A stretch of DNA of 64,000 bases, from assembly GCA_013398615.1 (NCBI GenBank), contig VZSR01001685.1:4929019-4993018 (forward strand), given 5' to 3'. The notes under the pieces were generated by a model that was given only the letters and a program-made list of their open reading frames with translations, was not told where the DNA came from and ran no database searches. Position 1 is the first letter of the stretch; the number at the start of each line of letters is the position of its first letter. A program made the translations under genes and the position numbers. Below, one piece after another: positions 13,521-27,400 of this stretch. The DNA comes from Brachypodius melanocephalos. Lineage: Eukaryota > Chordata > Aves > Passeriformes > Pycnonotidae.

Positions 13521-13690
13521 AGCATTTATTATTTGTATTATTATAGCACCTCAGTGCCTAGTTGTGGACCAGAATCTCATCCTATTAGCACTGTGAGAAC
13601 CCAGAGCCAAACTACTGTAGTCCCTGCCCCAGAGGGCTTACAATCTCATTTTCCAAACAGGGGTACAAAGAGATGGAGGGGGTAAAAGGG
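13521..13690 (+). repeat. Ancient amniote interspersed repeat
   Basis: The segment carries TTATTATTTGTATTATTATA, then TAGCACCT, TGGACCAGAATCTCATCCT, and GTCCCTGCCCCAGAGGGCTT followed by ACAATCT. I recognise this order from an old, non-autonomous repeat that is abundant in turtles and crocodilians and rarer in birds. I am not sure of its library name or class. About 170 bases remain. Confidence 0.6.
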
Positions 13691-14769
13691 AGCAGTGACA
13701 AAATGTTGATCACTGTGATGGAAAGTGTTGATTTTCTGCTAAGAACCATCAGCTTTTAAATGCTTAGCTGGATTTAGATATTCCTCACACAGTCAACATT
13801 TTGTATTTCTCGTGAAAAAAAAATCAAGAAATCACACAGAACTTCGTGTTATATTCAGTGAAAAACATTTTTCATTTGCAAGAAACACATACAAGGTTAT
13901 TTTTAAAAAATATTCAGTTTGTATATTCTAAGCAGATATCTGAACATGTTTAAAAAGTCTACACATGCAGTGTACAAAAAAAGTTAGGTTTTTAACCAAC
14001 ACTTGGCTCATTCCTTTATTCGATTTTCACTCTTGCAAAAAAGAGATACCTTTTAATTAAATTTTTGACAAAAAATAGAAGTGATTTAATATCAACAGCT
14101 TTTCTCGACACCACTTGTGTTTTCCCTGTGCTCATGATTTTAAAACACAATCTAAATAGAAATTATTGGTTTAATACAGGAACAGAGAACAACCGTGTAT
14201 TTAGGCAATCTATGTAACTGATTTTACAGGCTTTTCTGATCAAAAAGTGTGATTACAATATTGTGCAAGAAGGGCATGTGACTTACAACTTTTTGCAAGT
14301 ATATCTTATGTGCATATTTTTAATAACTTGTCTGTAAGGGGCCAAATCCTGCTGCTCTGCTTGAAGTTTCTCTAAAATCAAGCTCTTTGACACTGTGCTC
14401 TATTCTGCTGGCCTCCTACTGCTGTGTGTCATAGTTAATACTGTGAATAACTCAGCTTGAGTTCAATATTCCTGGTTTTAACTATAAGTACTCTATGGTA
14501 GTAATTGTTTGCAGGTTTGAGTATCTGACAGAGGCCTACAGGATAGTATGATTTGTGCCCATGCAGAGGGACAAAGGGAAACAAAACCAGCTGGGCAGTT
14601 TGTAAAACAATCAAACATTTTCCATGATCAGCTCTGCTATTTGCCATTTGGGTAGCCCCAACTGGAATCACCTAAGTAACCTAAAAAAAACCCCATTACC
14701 TGAAAAGAGCTTCCAATATTAGCTTTCTTCTCTCTATGCATTCTCTAAGTTGCTGTAAACATCCAGGAT

Positions 14770-14885
14770 ATCCATATATATACACATACACCCCCGGGGG
14801 TGTGTGTGCATACATGCATGGACGTGTATAGGTGTATATATACACATATATACACACACGCAGACACACAGACATGTACATATAT
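14770..14885. repeat. CA/TA simple repeat with a central palindrome
   Basis: Alternating purine-pyrimidine DNA (TATATA, CACA and TGTG runs) is centred on the perfect palindrome CCCCCGGGGG. The arms extend outward about 20 bases per side with a few mismatches. It could adopt hairpin, cruciform or Z-DNA form. Confidence 0.8.
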
Positions 14886-14927
14886 GGATACAGAGCTATG
14901 ACGTTGTTAGGGAACAACAATGCCATT

Positions 14928-14933
14928 TTTATT
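14928..14933 (-). terminator. IMPA2: Candidate IMPA2 poly(A) signal
   Basis: A canonical AATAAA (TTTATT on the plus strand) lies about 445 bases beyond the IMPA2 stop. It is the nearest canonical signal I found; a second lies at 14,015-14,020. Confidence 0.4.
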
Positions 14934-15378
14934 GCATTCTTAAGTATTGTGGAACAAGGGTATTATTATAGGCACACATCTCAACTACTCCTCCTTTACT
15001 ACAGTCCTAAAGCTCATTTACCTGAGATCTGCATCTGTAAAAATAAAGTTCCATTTTTTAGCTGCATGTTACAAAAGACTAAATATCAGCCCCACAGATA
15101 TGAAATTACACTTAATTTTGAGATTAATTTGCTACAATTAAAATATTCTATCTTATAAAAAAGATACTGCTGAAAGAGATACATATTAAAAAGGAAACAC
15201 GATTCTTAAGAGATCTAAAAATCTCCCTATGCCTTCCCACATGGTAATAAATTTATAAAAAATATTTGACACAGAAAATCTCCACAGAAATCATCCTGCT
15301 GAGATCACGTACCCTTCCAAGACACCCATCTCACAAACGTTACATGGTTCAGGAGGACAAGCTCCACACAGCGAGTGT

Positions 15379-15494
15379 TTAATTCTCGTCGTCCCGTCGG
15401 TAGTGAATAGTTTGTATTTCCTGAGCTATGAACATGGCCATCTCTCTCGTGCCTGCAGCAATCACTCGGCAGGACATAAGATCCAGAGGTCCCC
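15379..15494 (-). CDS. IMPA2: IMPA2 last coding exon
   Basis: Encodes residues 260-296: GPLDLMSCRVIAAGTREMAM, then FIAQEIQTIHYRRDDEN and TAA. This C-terminus is characteristic of IMPA2 rather than IMPA1. The acceptor CCTCAG follows a pyrimidine-rich stretch. Confidence 0.95.
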
Positions 15495-18400
15495 CTGAGG
15501 ACAAGAGGATTAATGAGAAGTGTCTTAAATATAAGCCACACTGTAATTAGACAGGGTCAGAAACACAGAAACAACTTCATACGCTCCTTTTGGCATGGGA
15601 AGGACAACCTCATTCAGCAACCCCTACACGGAAATCTCCAGGAAAAAATAAAAAATCCCAGATACAGAGCCAAAGTATGCAAGAGGAGCAGTGAATGCCT
15701 AGATTTGTTCAGCAGCCATCAATAAATGCAATATTCCCCTCTTCTAGCAATGGGACAGAAATTAATTCATTCAGCATACCCTACTTAATCCACCAGATCT
15801 TTCCACAGTATCCAGGTACTGGTCACCAGTAAGCCATTACTCTGGGATGTGCACCATCTAAATTAATTAAGTAATAATCTGGAGAATCTGTGCTGCCCTT
15901 TACTCCCTCTGAGTAGTTTCTAGTCATGTATGTTCATAATTGGTACCTGAGAGTCCTCCTTTCTCAGGAAGATGTCTCTGTTGAAATCTAATTGGAACGT
16001 CTGAGCGTATCTGCCAGTCTCCTGGGCTGGTTCCTTACTGTAAATATGAGGCTTTAAGGGAATTACTCCAAGTCATGGAAATACAGTTTGACTCAGAAGA
16101 CCTTTGAAGTGATGAAACCCCATGCTGGAACTACATCAGTGTGTTCTGAATAACCAGTCTGAGCTTAGTGGAGAGTACAGACCTCTCTACAGGATATTGC
16201 TAGAAATGAGGGAGAGCCACAGGGGCGGCCACTGGACTAAGGTGACACAAGCTGCCCCGAGGCAGCCACTCACTCAGGCCCCCAACAGTCAGTGGAAAAG
16301 CAAGGGCATTTTGCTCACCTGAAGTGTCTATCACAGTGCCACCTGCCTCTCTGATGATGACAGTGGCTGCTGCCAGGTCCCAGCAGTGCAACCCAAACTG
16401 GTAATAGGCGTCTGCAGCGCCGGACGCCAGGTGGCACAGGGCCAGTGTCGAGCTCCCGATGACACGGACCCTACACCCCACAGCAACACAAAGAAGAAAA
16501 TGCTTTTGACTTCAACCTAAGTGTACAACACACTTATTTCAGTCTTTTTAAAAAAAACCTACTTTTTAAAATGACTTTTTGGTCATAAATGTGAGACATA
16601 TGCTGTAAAACATCTTACCCGTGTGCTTGGGCCTTGAGCAATCTCTCAATGTTACCAAGGAACAATTTCAAAGTTGCAGGATCACGTTTTGGACCAATTT
16701 CTGTTAAAATTAAGGCTTTCGAGATATCTGCAATGGTACAGAGATGTTTCCATTAATTCAACATCTTCCAGGTAGGCTCCATAAATTTCTTTTTAAATTA
16801 AAAACTAATGGACTTTTCGCACAAAGATAATTTTCATGTCCCTTTTTCTAGCCCAAACTTTTTCATAAAGTGACAACTTTGCATAGAAATTCAAGCAAGA
16901 CTAGGTTTCTCCTATCAAATGGTCTGCTCTAAACACACTTTAAAAAACCCAGAACAAAACAGGAGGACTAAAACCAATAATGCATTCTTACATTCCTTCT
17001 CTTTCCACACATTATTTCATTGACCAGTCACCTTTTGGTAAATTCTCTAATATTAGCAGTCAACTAAAAATAATCTAGTAATCTAGTAACTGCTAATGAT
17101 GTTAATCTATTTGTATTTGAAAACAGGATGGTTCTTGAGTAGGGAATTTTAATGTAATTTGTTAACCAATTATAAACATTTGGGAACCCAGTAAGAGGAA
17201 AGAAAAGTTTCTCCCTAAATCACCAGTCATCTAGTAATAGCTCATTCTGGCATTTCAAAGACTGAAGACACCTTATGACTGAAAGACACCCCTTCTTATG
17301 ACAAATTAAAGCAGTGTTTTTAATCATAATAATCTGTGAATGTTCTATTTGTCCTGTGTTCAGCAAAGGCAATGCTGTTCTAGAGCAGATGGAGATACCA
17401 GCCTTGTGTACAGTCAAAGGAGAGACTCACAGTGGCTTGAAAGGTGTTGAAGCATCCTCATGTGAGGTCTGAATACTGCCAGGCTATAACAAGTGTGTGC
17501 CAATGTAGGTGGAGATGCTTGATCAAATGCCAAGTGTCCCTGCTCCTGCTGTGCCAGCTGAACTCAGAGGTGTTAGAAGGATGACAAAACTCAAAGGTTT
17601 AGTGGTTGAGAACTCATTGACTGGGCTGTGCCCAGTGCCAGGTGTCACCTCCTACCCTGGGCTAAAGGTGAGGCATTCATTCAGGTAGGCAACCTCTACC
17701 TGGTTCTTACAGCCACCTGCATAAGATGAAAGGTCTCTGCACAAGGAGCAAGGAGGTCTTCAAAAGCAAATTAGGCTGGAGTGAGGCACCATTTAATTAA
17801 ACAGGCTACCAAAGAATTTAGTATTGCAGATGAACCTTATGGATTCAAGCAATGTGGTAAAATGGTTGGTGAGTAACAGGTATGTAATTAGATTAAAAGT
17901 TACAGATTAAATGTCACAAATATTAACTGCAGGAACATAGATTCAACTGCTGCTTCTTAAATTACTGCATTAAAATTGTAAAAAACACCAATCCAGGCAT
18001 GCTCTAGGGTATTCGTTGTTTAGCCACTACTAAAAGTTCTTCATGGTGAAGGCAATCTGCCTTATTTTGCATAACAGACCCATTTATAATCAGAGAACAT
18101 TTAATGCCCATCTCATTGCTGAAATGTACCATTCACACCACACCACTTATAGTTAGGTTGTGACTGAGACAGTTGTTAAGTTATTAAAAATATTTCTAAG
18201 GCATAGACAGATCTCTTCAATTTTCCTCAAGGCTACAGCTGGATATTGGATGAACAGACTAAGGCAACTAAGAGGGAGATCTCTGCTTAGAAAAAGGAGT
18301 TGACTGATCACAACACACTAGGACATTTCAGGAATTCAAGATATGAGATTCCTCATTCTGATAGAGGCAAAAAAATACAAAGGCAGGCTTGGTAGAAAAG

Positions 18401-21400
18401 ATTTAACAGTGATATGGATAAACTTATGAGGAAAAGATCAATTCTGTTGACCACAGAAGATTAAAAAAGGAAAATACATTTACAGTATTAGCACATGTAA
18501 GGCCTGACAAGAATCTAAGCATGCGAAGAAAGTATCACTCAAGATAACAGGGAAGGTGGAGCCTTCATTTAAGCGTATCATAAATGTGTGGACTCCCATA
18601 CCAAACTTCTACAAAATTGGGTGTTGATAAAGAACAGTGTTTGCCTGGGCTGTGATTTCAGATTATTAAGTCTGAACAATGAATGTGTAAGTGTAGATCA
18701 GTGTCATACAACAATCACATTTCTGAAAACAAATGGCAGCCAGTGACATGACAGCTCAGATCTCAAACACATCATGGCCACTCCAGTTCCAGTGGCAGTT
18801 AGAGGGAAACACAAGTCTCTCTTCCAGAGCTGGTTTATTTCACTGAAGCCACAGCCCTTACAGAGCAACTGTGATTGAAAACACTTACAATATCAGCAGA
18901 AGTGAGATAAAAGCAGAGCCAGCTTTGCTGGTGAAAATTTCCCACCACAAAATGATGTATCTCAAAACAAAAGAAAATTTCAAAGCATTTGGAAGGGTGG
19001 AAGGTCTACCTCCCTTGCTGTGTTCTAGACACCCACATAGGCTGGGTGCCTAGAGAAAGGAAGATAGAAGTGACATGTGCCAAAATTGTTCATTGCTCAG
19101 CTGGAAACCAGAACTCTCTGGCTGCAAAAGCATGTGAGGCCATTTCCATCGATGTTCATGCAGTCCAACTGGGAGCACCCCTAGGTCTTCCTAATAGTTT
19201 CTGCCAGTATGGGCTTTTTTGGAATTTGAGATATTTGAGCGCTGATAAAAATCGGATGTATAATCAATGATTAAAGTCTTAGGGATTTAAGATTTATAAT
19301 GACTTTACAATCTGTCTCTCCAAATACATAGACCCCAGATCACTATTAGCTTAGACGAATAGCCAAACTTTCCAAATTTCAGGTGAAATTGTGATGCAGG
19401 GTCTGCTTCAGGCACTAAAGAAATCTGTATGTCAAATTGCTTGAATTTTCTGTGTTTTGAGCTCATTAAATCTCTCTTTGGGGTGAAATTTTTACCACGT
19501 CATATGTACAGTGGGGCACATTTCTGGCACGTGTCAGCTTCCACTTACAACAGAGTGCTATGCTCTCCTCTGCATTTTGATTAACTAAAAGGAAACTTCT
19601 CTAAATAATACCAAATGATTGTTTTCTGGAATCATTAGGTAAACACAGATCTATGACTTGGTTTACTGATAAAAGCATTCCATTCCAGCGTTGGCAAAAT
19701 GTTGCTGGCTATTTGTACATCGAATCATACCTCACACAGCAGAGCAAGCTGTTAAAGAACCCCCAATGAAGCATGCACCCTTTGATTCACTGTTAGCACA
19801 TTTGCCTGCAGACATCAGACACTCTGTGACATACAAGTTCATTGGAAAAGAAGTGAGTAGCAGCCACAATAGTACTCTGAATTCAATTCACCAATCCCAT
19901 TGCATCTCGCTTATAAAAAGTTATGCCAGTGCCCAGCTGGAATGAAACTGGTGAATCTACACATTCTTCCTTACTTTAAACAACGGTTGTGAAGCAAAAT
20001 TATTTAGGATTATTTAAATAGTTCATATTCAGATGTATATTTTAAAAAGAAAAGGAGGAAAGTGATTTTTCAGAAAAAAACAAACACAAAACAACAAAAT
20101 TATCATGCAGGTGAAATACTTCCCATCAGGATAATGATGTTCATTATCCTAATGATGATTTGCAACAACTCTGAAACAAAATTAATATATTCCTTTTAGA
20201 GTTCTAACAAAATCTAGACCAACCTGTCTCTTTTGATACCTGAAGCCTTTTGTCATTACAAAATGCCCCTTGACCTCTTCTACCAGTGTATAATCGTTCT
20301 TCAGTGCAGTGGTAAATTACACCAAATTCAAGCTTTAAGATTTTGAAAAGGAAAGAAATGAATGCAACTCAAATTACTCATCATAAATATAAACAACTAC
20401 TAATGGCAAAAAGATCAGCAATATTTTAATTGGTACACATAATAAAGATTACACTGATGCTAAAAAAATGGAATCATTTTACTGTTACTGTGATATTGAG
20501 ATATAGGTCATATAAAATTCAGTTTATAGAGAGAAGTTAATGCAATGTGTTTCTGATCCTCTAAATTCTTACTCACAGTTTGTTTCTGTTCACATTAGAA
20601 TGGATTAAACACTGAGTAGTTTTCAAATGCAGTTGAAATGTTTTTACTGAAAATACACAAGGCCTCTGAGACAAGACTCTGAATGCTTTGCTTTCACTGG
20701 TGAGCAGTTACTCCTTGAAGCAACCCCACTGACCTTGGCTGGACCACAGAGATTTGCAGCCCCAGGATCAGTCAGGTATCCAAACTTAGGAGTCATGGCA
20801 CACTCTTTATTAACAGTGGACGCTTCTGTAGGCACCTCAACTTTCGTGGTGCATTGAATTTGCCTGTCTTTTCAATCAAAGCACTACACTCCAGTCACTT
20901 CTTCAAATCTTTTTCTGCAAAATCTTTTGTGAGGTTCTCTTCAAGTCATAGGACTCCAAGAGAAGGAGTCTGGACAGAAATACCCTCAGTGAAGGTTAAA
21001 AATGTGCAACACTGGAAATTTGGTGGGAGATTCTGTTTACCAATGAAAAGAGGGTCAGAATTAGACCCTTGGTATTTAAAAATTCTAGTACTTTAATAGG
21101 CTCCACCAAAAGACTTTAAAGCACTTTACGAAGTTCAAGGGTCAGCTCTGAAAATCACTCCTAGATCAGTAATATTAGCATTATTTAATTTAGGAGTACA
21201 CAAAAATTAAGTAACTTGCTCGAGTGTCAGAAGTTGGCCACAAGGTCAACTAAATAACATCTCAGATGTTCTAGACTTCAAATCTTCTCCTGCTGCATTC
21301 AGTGTTCATCTGAGACAATTCAAAGGGAATAGACTGTCCTGGCTCCCTATCCTGAGGTCCCATCTAAACCAAGGGGGTTTTTTGGAGGAACAGACTATTA

Positions 21401-24400
21401 AAAGACTCTTTCCCTAAAGACATCTGCAGGAATTTCTTCAAGGCTTATAATCAGGCCAGTTCCCTTGTGTGTATTTTGGCTCTTTTTCAGTTGGCTCTTT
21501 TTTTCTGCTTGTCCTATTTATTTAACTGAGGGAGATTTTACATCATTCTTTACTTTTGTTTCAGCTTTGTTTAGTTTATGTAACCCAAAATATGCAGCAT
21601 CAAAATCATGATGGTGTTCTAGAAAACATAAATATTAGAGAAAGCTGTCTGGTAATAAAATGTAATGTTCAAAAGGACCTTTGGCAATGAATAAATTTCA
21701 GGAAATCATGGAAGTGTTTCTCTGCAGTTTCCATGTTTGAAAAGTCTAACCAGAGTACACAACATTATTCTGTTTAGATCAGTAGGAGGTACCAGCTCAT
21801 CTGAAAACTTGGTTGTTACTGCATAGAATTCTTGCTGGCTTTGCTTAAAGCTGTACATATATTTAAGATTGTGGAATTAGACTGAAAGAGGCACATTCAT
21901 TGGCAATTTGAATAACTAGGTATTTCATAGATATATATTGAATTGTAAACCAGCAACATCTGGAGAAAAGGCAGTAGCACAAATGAGTATAGCTAGGAAA
22001 CTCAAACTGGCACATTGGAAGGGCAGGTACCTTCCCAACCTCACCATAATCAAGCTCTCATGTGGTGAATATAGCTATTTTACTATGCTATGAAAAATAC
22101 AAATGCAGATTGAATGAACTAGGCCCATAATTTTGCACTCTTCATAAAATCAGTTCCATATTGACTCATAGCAGGAGTTGGCATTCACAGATACTGCTAG
22201 CAGGAAAGAAGCAGTAATAATAACACAGGAACACTGGGATATATGTTTAAATTATGAAGAGGCAGCACTAAATTGAACTTACTATGGTTTTGTCTAACTA
22301 TACCTTACTCACACCAGTACTTCCCTTTTCTCCAAATAAAACCCATAATACTTATAATAAATCATAGAATTCTCCTTTAATTGCCAGTTTGCATAAGTAA
22401 GTTTTGCAGGACTATGATTTTAGATGAGTAGAGTATGATCAGGTGCATTTAAAAAGCATAGGAAAACCTGAGTAGTGACTGAATTTTTTTAAATTTAAAG
22501 TTCCCACACGGTTTTGAGACTTCTAGCCAACTCTCAGGTGCCCATCTTAAAGAACACACTTCATACCTCTTTGTTAACAGCAAATCCAATGCTCACTGCC
22601 ACTGTTGGAAATCTGTGAAAAACAAGAAATGAAGTAGTACTGATGAAAAATCTCTCAACTTACTCCTTATCAGCCCCCTTAGGCAACAAAAGCCCACATG
22701 GAACTCTGTGAGTTTACTTGTCAAAATGCACTTGACATTATACTATTTCTCCTTTGTCAGCTTCTTTAACTTTGTCAGTTCCTTTTAAAATGTAAGTTAA
22801 TGTTGGAGAAGGCAAGAAATAAACTCATGAAGACATCACAAATTTATACTGAACATGTAGTATATTTTAGGGCTGTTTTTGCTTTAGTGTAATTGAATTA
22901 TCCAGTATAAAACCACTAATGTTATAACAAGTCATTGCTTTTAAGAGCACATTTTGTTCAAGCTATGCATCTGAGATAGCAATTAAGTAGCATGGAGATA
23001 CCTTGCTGCTGACACCAACATAAAAAGGAACCAGTTCCTCTATGCTCTCCTTTTTCAAAGTGATGATCATGTATTTAATTTGGTCCTTTTGACTGCTGTA
23101 TAATTATTACGTTTTAAACAAAGAAATAAATTCATTTCCTAAAAACACATTTCAAAAAGCACTTTGAAAGTCTAGAAAATATTGCTAGAAAGAGGAAATT
23201 TCACTTAATTGCATCAAACATCACCGTGTGACACCCCCATCTCCCCTGGATCTCTGTGTAATTGCACCAAAAGTCAAGGAAATTTTTTTGTTTGTTTGTT
23301 TTAGGAAAGTTTGTAGGTATTTTAAGCCGGTAATTGTAAGGCAGGGCTTCTAAGTAGAAGTATGTTGAATAGCCATTAGTTTACAACTCCTAACACTCGA
23401 GTGGTGAATTGAAACGTCCTAATTGTTGCAGCACGGAGCCCTCGCTTTCGTTTTGTGGTGGTCCTTTAGGAATTTATCACGGGTACCTCTGCACAGCTCA
23501 GTTTTCAGCGCTGCTCTGTGCACAGGCAGTGCTTGCACTCCCCAGGAAGGGGAGCCGGCAGCACTCCTGGAAGCAATGTGCAGAAGCCACACGAGGCACC
23601 GGGCCAGGTGCCCGGACAGCACAGCCTTGTTCCCAGCGCCGCGGCAGCCCCTGCACCTTACCGGGCTCGGGCTGGGAGAGAGCCAAGGGCTGGAGCCAGG
23701 CGCTGGGAGCCGCCAGGCAGCCGCACAAACCCAGCTGAGCCGCAGATAGCGGCGCTAACACAGCCTCCCACGCACACCGCCCCAGGTACCGGGAGATAAA
23801 GGGATGATGACTCCTGCGTGTGAGCCAAAGGAACAAACCCACCAGGGAAAAGCACCTTCAGGAGGAAGGGAGGCCCTGTGAGGAGCTACACTGTGGGTTT
23901 TGATGTGTCTCCCCGGGCGCTGGCCGTTTACCTGTGCACAAAGTTGCACGTTCCATCAACAGGGTCAATAATCCAGGTCGGACTGTCGGTGAGGACACAT
24001 TTTGAACCTGCAGCAGTGGATTCTTCTGCAATAAACCTGCATTTGGTGCAAGGATGAAACAAGTATCCCAGAACATTAGCCTAGATATGGAATTGGAAAG
24101 CACAACCTCATCATTCTGGTTTTTAAGAGAGAACTACTCCCACTCTCCATAAAACATTCTTGTATAAACGTAAACACATGTACTGCTTTTTAAATTCAGG
24201 AACTGGTAACTTTCATAGAGATTTTGAGGGAAAGTTCTTGAATCTACAGCATACTATTTTACACGGCAAAAAAAGAACTCTATTTATGTACACTTCCCCA
24301 ATATACCATTAAGGAAGCCATGAAAATGAATGCAGAAATGGATCTGAACTGGCATCCCTGGAACTCAAGGAGAAAATTCTTTTATGCAGAATATAATTTT

Positions 24401-27400
24401 ATGGGTTAGGTCTGTCTGTTGTAGTAAGTAACATAAACTGCAAACTGTACTTGCTTCTCTTCTGCAGTCAAATTCAGTCAGAAGAAAAAAATACACTCTT
24501 AGAAAACCCACAGTCTTGCTCCTATTTGTATTTTTTACAGTAATCCGACTCAGGAAATTAAAAGGTTTACAAAGCTGGACTTTCTTTTTCCCATGATTCA
24601 GAAAAAAATCAACAAATTATTTTTTGTTTGTTTGTTGTCTGGATGCACAAAGCATAAAATGAAATCTGAGATAGTTTTCTCTTCTGTTGTTCTGTCCCAG
24701 TTTCTTTTAATAGTTTTTTTTTCTCCTTTTTCCCTGGGAAACGAACATCCAGTTCTGGCACGTTTCCTGTCGACCTTAATTATCCTTGCTTTCCCATAAA
24801 CTGCCCAAGGTCTCTTTCTGTAAGACATGTGCAGGTGCTACTCTCCCAGATTTTCATAAAGCCCTATATGGACAGAAGGAGTAGACTCCAACTGCTAGTA
24901 CTGAATCTTGCTGCTAGTTTCACACTTGAACAGCTGGTAGTGGTATTCAGAGTTTCTGCAAATGCTTGAAGACAAAAAAAGCTTCTCTTCACAAAGAGAA
25001 AAAAAAAAGATAAAGAGAAAATGTCTTTCACAAAAGAGTCCTTCTCTAGGACTAGAGTAGCAGCTATTTCATTTGGTGTCTTCAACCTGTACCTCATGAT
25101 TCCAGATACCACTTGAAGCCAAGAATTTAAAATGTTCTGCAGACAGTACAAGACACTTGAATTTTCCAAATGCTACTCTGCCTCAACCTAAGTAGAAACA
25201 AACTATTTTGATGGCATTATAGACTCCCAGCTGGTACAAAGAGGGAATTAGGAACTGCTTGTTACTATTTTCATCTCCATCAAAGGAAACAGCTGAAGGA
25301 CAAAGTCCTAGTGAACAACTGAGAAAGGAGAAAGACTTGAACAAATGTTTGAAACTCTCAGTTTAACATAACACTTTGCAGGCTCTTTGCTCTAAATATT
25401 CCATTATTTTGTCCTGTTGGTGCTGTATCACTTGACTTTTGGTTTCACAAATCCTGTAATCAGCATCCAAACCCAACCATACCTGGTCTGTGCTGCTGGA
25501 TGCAGAGGAGATTCACCTTCTTGTAGGTGGAGCAACTTACATCCCACCTCAGATTATCCATATGCCACATAAATTACACCTCTGCTTCAACCCTCTGCCA
25601 GCTCCCCCAGCTGGAGCTTGAACTATAGCTGCAATCTTGCCAGTCAAAGAAAGGTGAAATGAGAGCCTCATAAAAGACAGGAGTATTTCTGTGTAAGATT
25701 TGCCCTCAAGTATCTTGAGCCAGTCCCTTGCCTTTCCCTCACGGTGGGGGTGTGATGCTGCAGTCCCCGAGCTCAGAAATGCTAACCTTGAGCTGGGGCA
25801 CGGCAGTGCCACTGATAAAATCTTCATGCTCAAGAGCAATTTTTCCAAAATGGATGTAGAACAAATTAGGTGCACATTTAATGAAATCTGGGCTAATGGG
25901 TAACAAGCTGTGCCCCCCTTGCTGCTATACAATACTGGGAAATGTGAGAGTCCTGCAAGGTCACATCAGATGTCTTGCTCTGTGTCCTGTAAAAACCTGC
26001 AAACTAAGCAAAACACTTAGTGTGAAGTACTGGAGTAAATTCTAGGAACAGCTGGAGAAGTGGGAGGGGTAACTACTTCATAAAATAGTTAATTTGATAT
26101 GCCAGCCTGCCAGTTCCACTGACCTCTGCTCAAATCTGGATTACAATTTACTCCCACTGAAAATGAGTCTAGTAATTTTAGCCAAGCCTTAGACTACATC
26201 TGTTCATGCCACGGTGCCAGGCTGAAATTCATTGCAGGAACAGCAGAGAAATTGTGACATACCATAATCTGCAACAGGAATGATATTCAGCTGAGTGCAG
26301 GAGACTCAACCTGGGGCTGTCCCTCACTTATCCCCATATGGGGATCCAAGGACAGAATGATGGGAAGCTAGACTTGGATGTCACCCTCTTAAACTCCCTG
26401 TCCCGATTTTAATGTCTACAGAACTAAGGCCACAAGGAACACAAAAGAGGACAGCTTGTGTAATAATAGCAAGGGTAAATGTTGGTATAGCCTTTTGCAA
26501 CCAGTAGCCCCTGGTAGTCTGGCTGTGCCTACCCACAACTCTTGGATCTATCTGAAAAAAAGGCCCTTTAGAAAAGATTCACTGGGGGCACATCAGTGCA
26601 CTGAAAAGTGAGCAAAGATTAAAACTTCAGTGAAGTGTGAATGAAGATGATACATACCACTTAACCATGAAGACAGAAGAAAAAAGAAACATGCGACAGA
26701 ATTACTTTTTGAACAGATTTTCCTAGTATTTCTCTTTACTTCTGAGTACATTTCCAGTATCTCAAGACTCATAAGCGCCTCAGTGCAAACAGCAGATTCT
26801 AATAAGATCCCTTTTAATTTGTCTAACACCTAAAGTCTATTTTTGATTCAGAGGACATAAGAATCAAGATGATTTAGAAGAAAATGAAATAACAGAAATC
26901 TTCAGTGCTGCTTTTAACAGTCAGGTTAGAAGAAAGACTGAATCCAGTGTAAATGATCTTATAATATTTTCATTGTACTTTAATTTAACCCCTGACTGTT
27001 ACTGTAGACTTCTCATTGGATGTGTTTTAATCTAGTCTAGTTAAATTTAGTTTTAATCTATTGTTTAATCTAAATGTATTAATTATCTGAACAAATTCTA
27101 AGCAAACCCAACAACCACTATCAACAAAATAAAATTGTCTTGAAGAAATGTCTTCATTTACTTATGAAGTCAGAAGTTAACTCTATGGAGTTGATAAAAT
27201 CTGTGATTTTTCTGTTCCTAGGCCTATATTGACCTTACAACTTTTGTTCCCATTCTTAGTAACTTGAGTGTGTCTGGTGATTTGCATTTTATGGGAAATG
27301 TGTAGGTTTCATGTTCTCTGCCAGACTGCTCAAGGACAAAAAAAAACTAACATAAGAGTGGAGATGAGAGAAGAGCACAGCCAGCAATAGTAGAAGGAAT

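Larger units (their letters stand above)
13691..15378 (-). other. IMPA2: Probable IMPA2 3' UTR and downstream flank
   Basis: This AT-rich stretch follows the IMPA2 stop codon on the minus strand. Two poly(A) signals lie in the right orientation (AATAAA on the minus strand) at 14,928-14,933 and 14,015-14,020. They would give 3' UTRs of roughly 0.45-1.4 kb. The true cleavage site cannot be chosen from sequence alone. Confidence 0.5.

Noticed and set aside
13299..13685. 128-codon plus-strand open frame
   Set aside because: Its second half is the ancient repeat, and the first half has no recognisable similarity.
23409..23855. Overlapping open frames of about 110 codons in IMPA2 intron 3
   Set aside because: Multiple frames on both strands are open together, which indicates composition rather than a gene.
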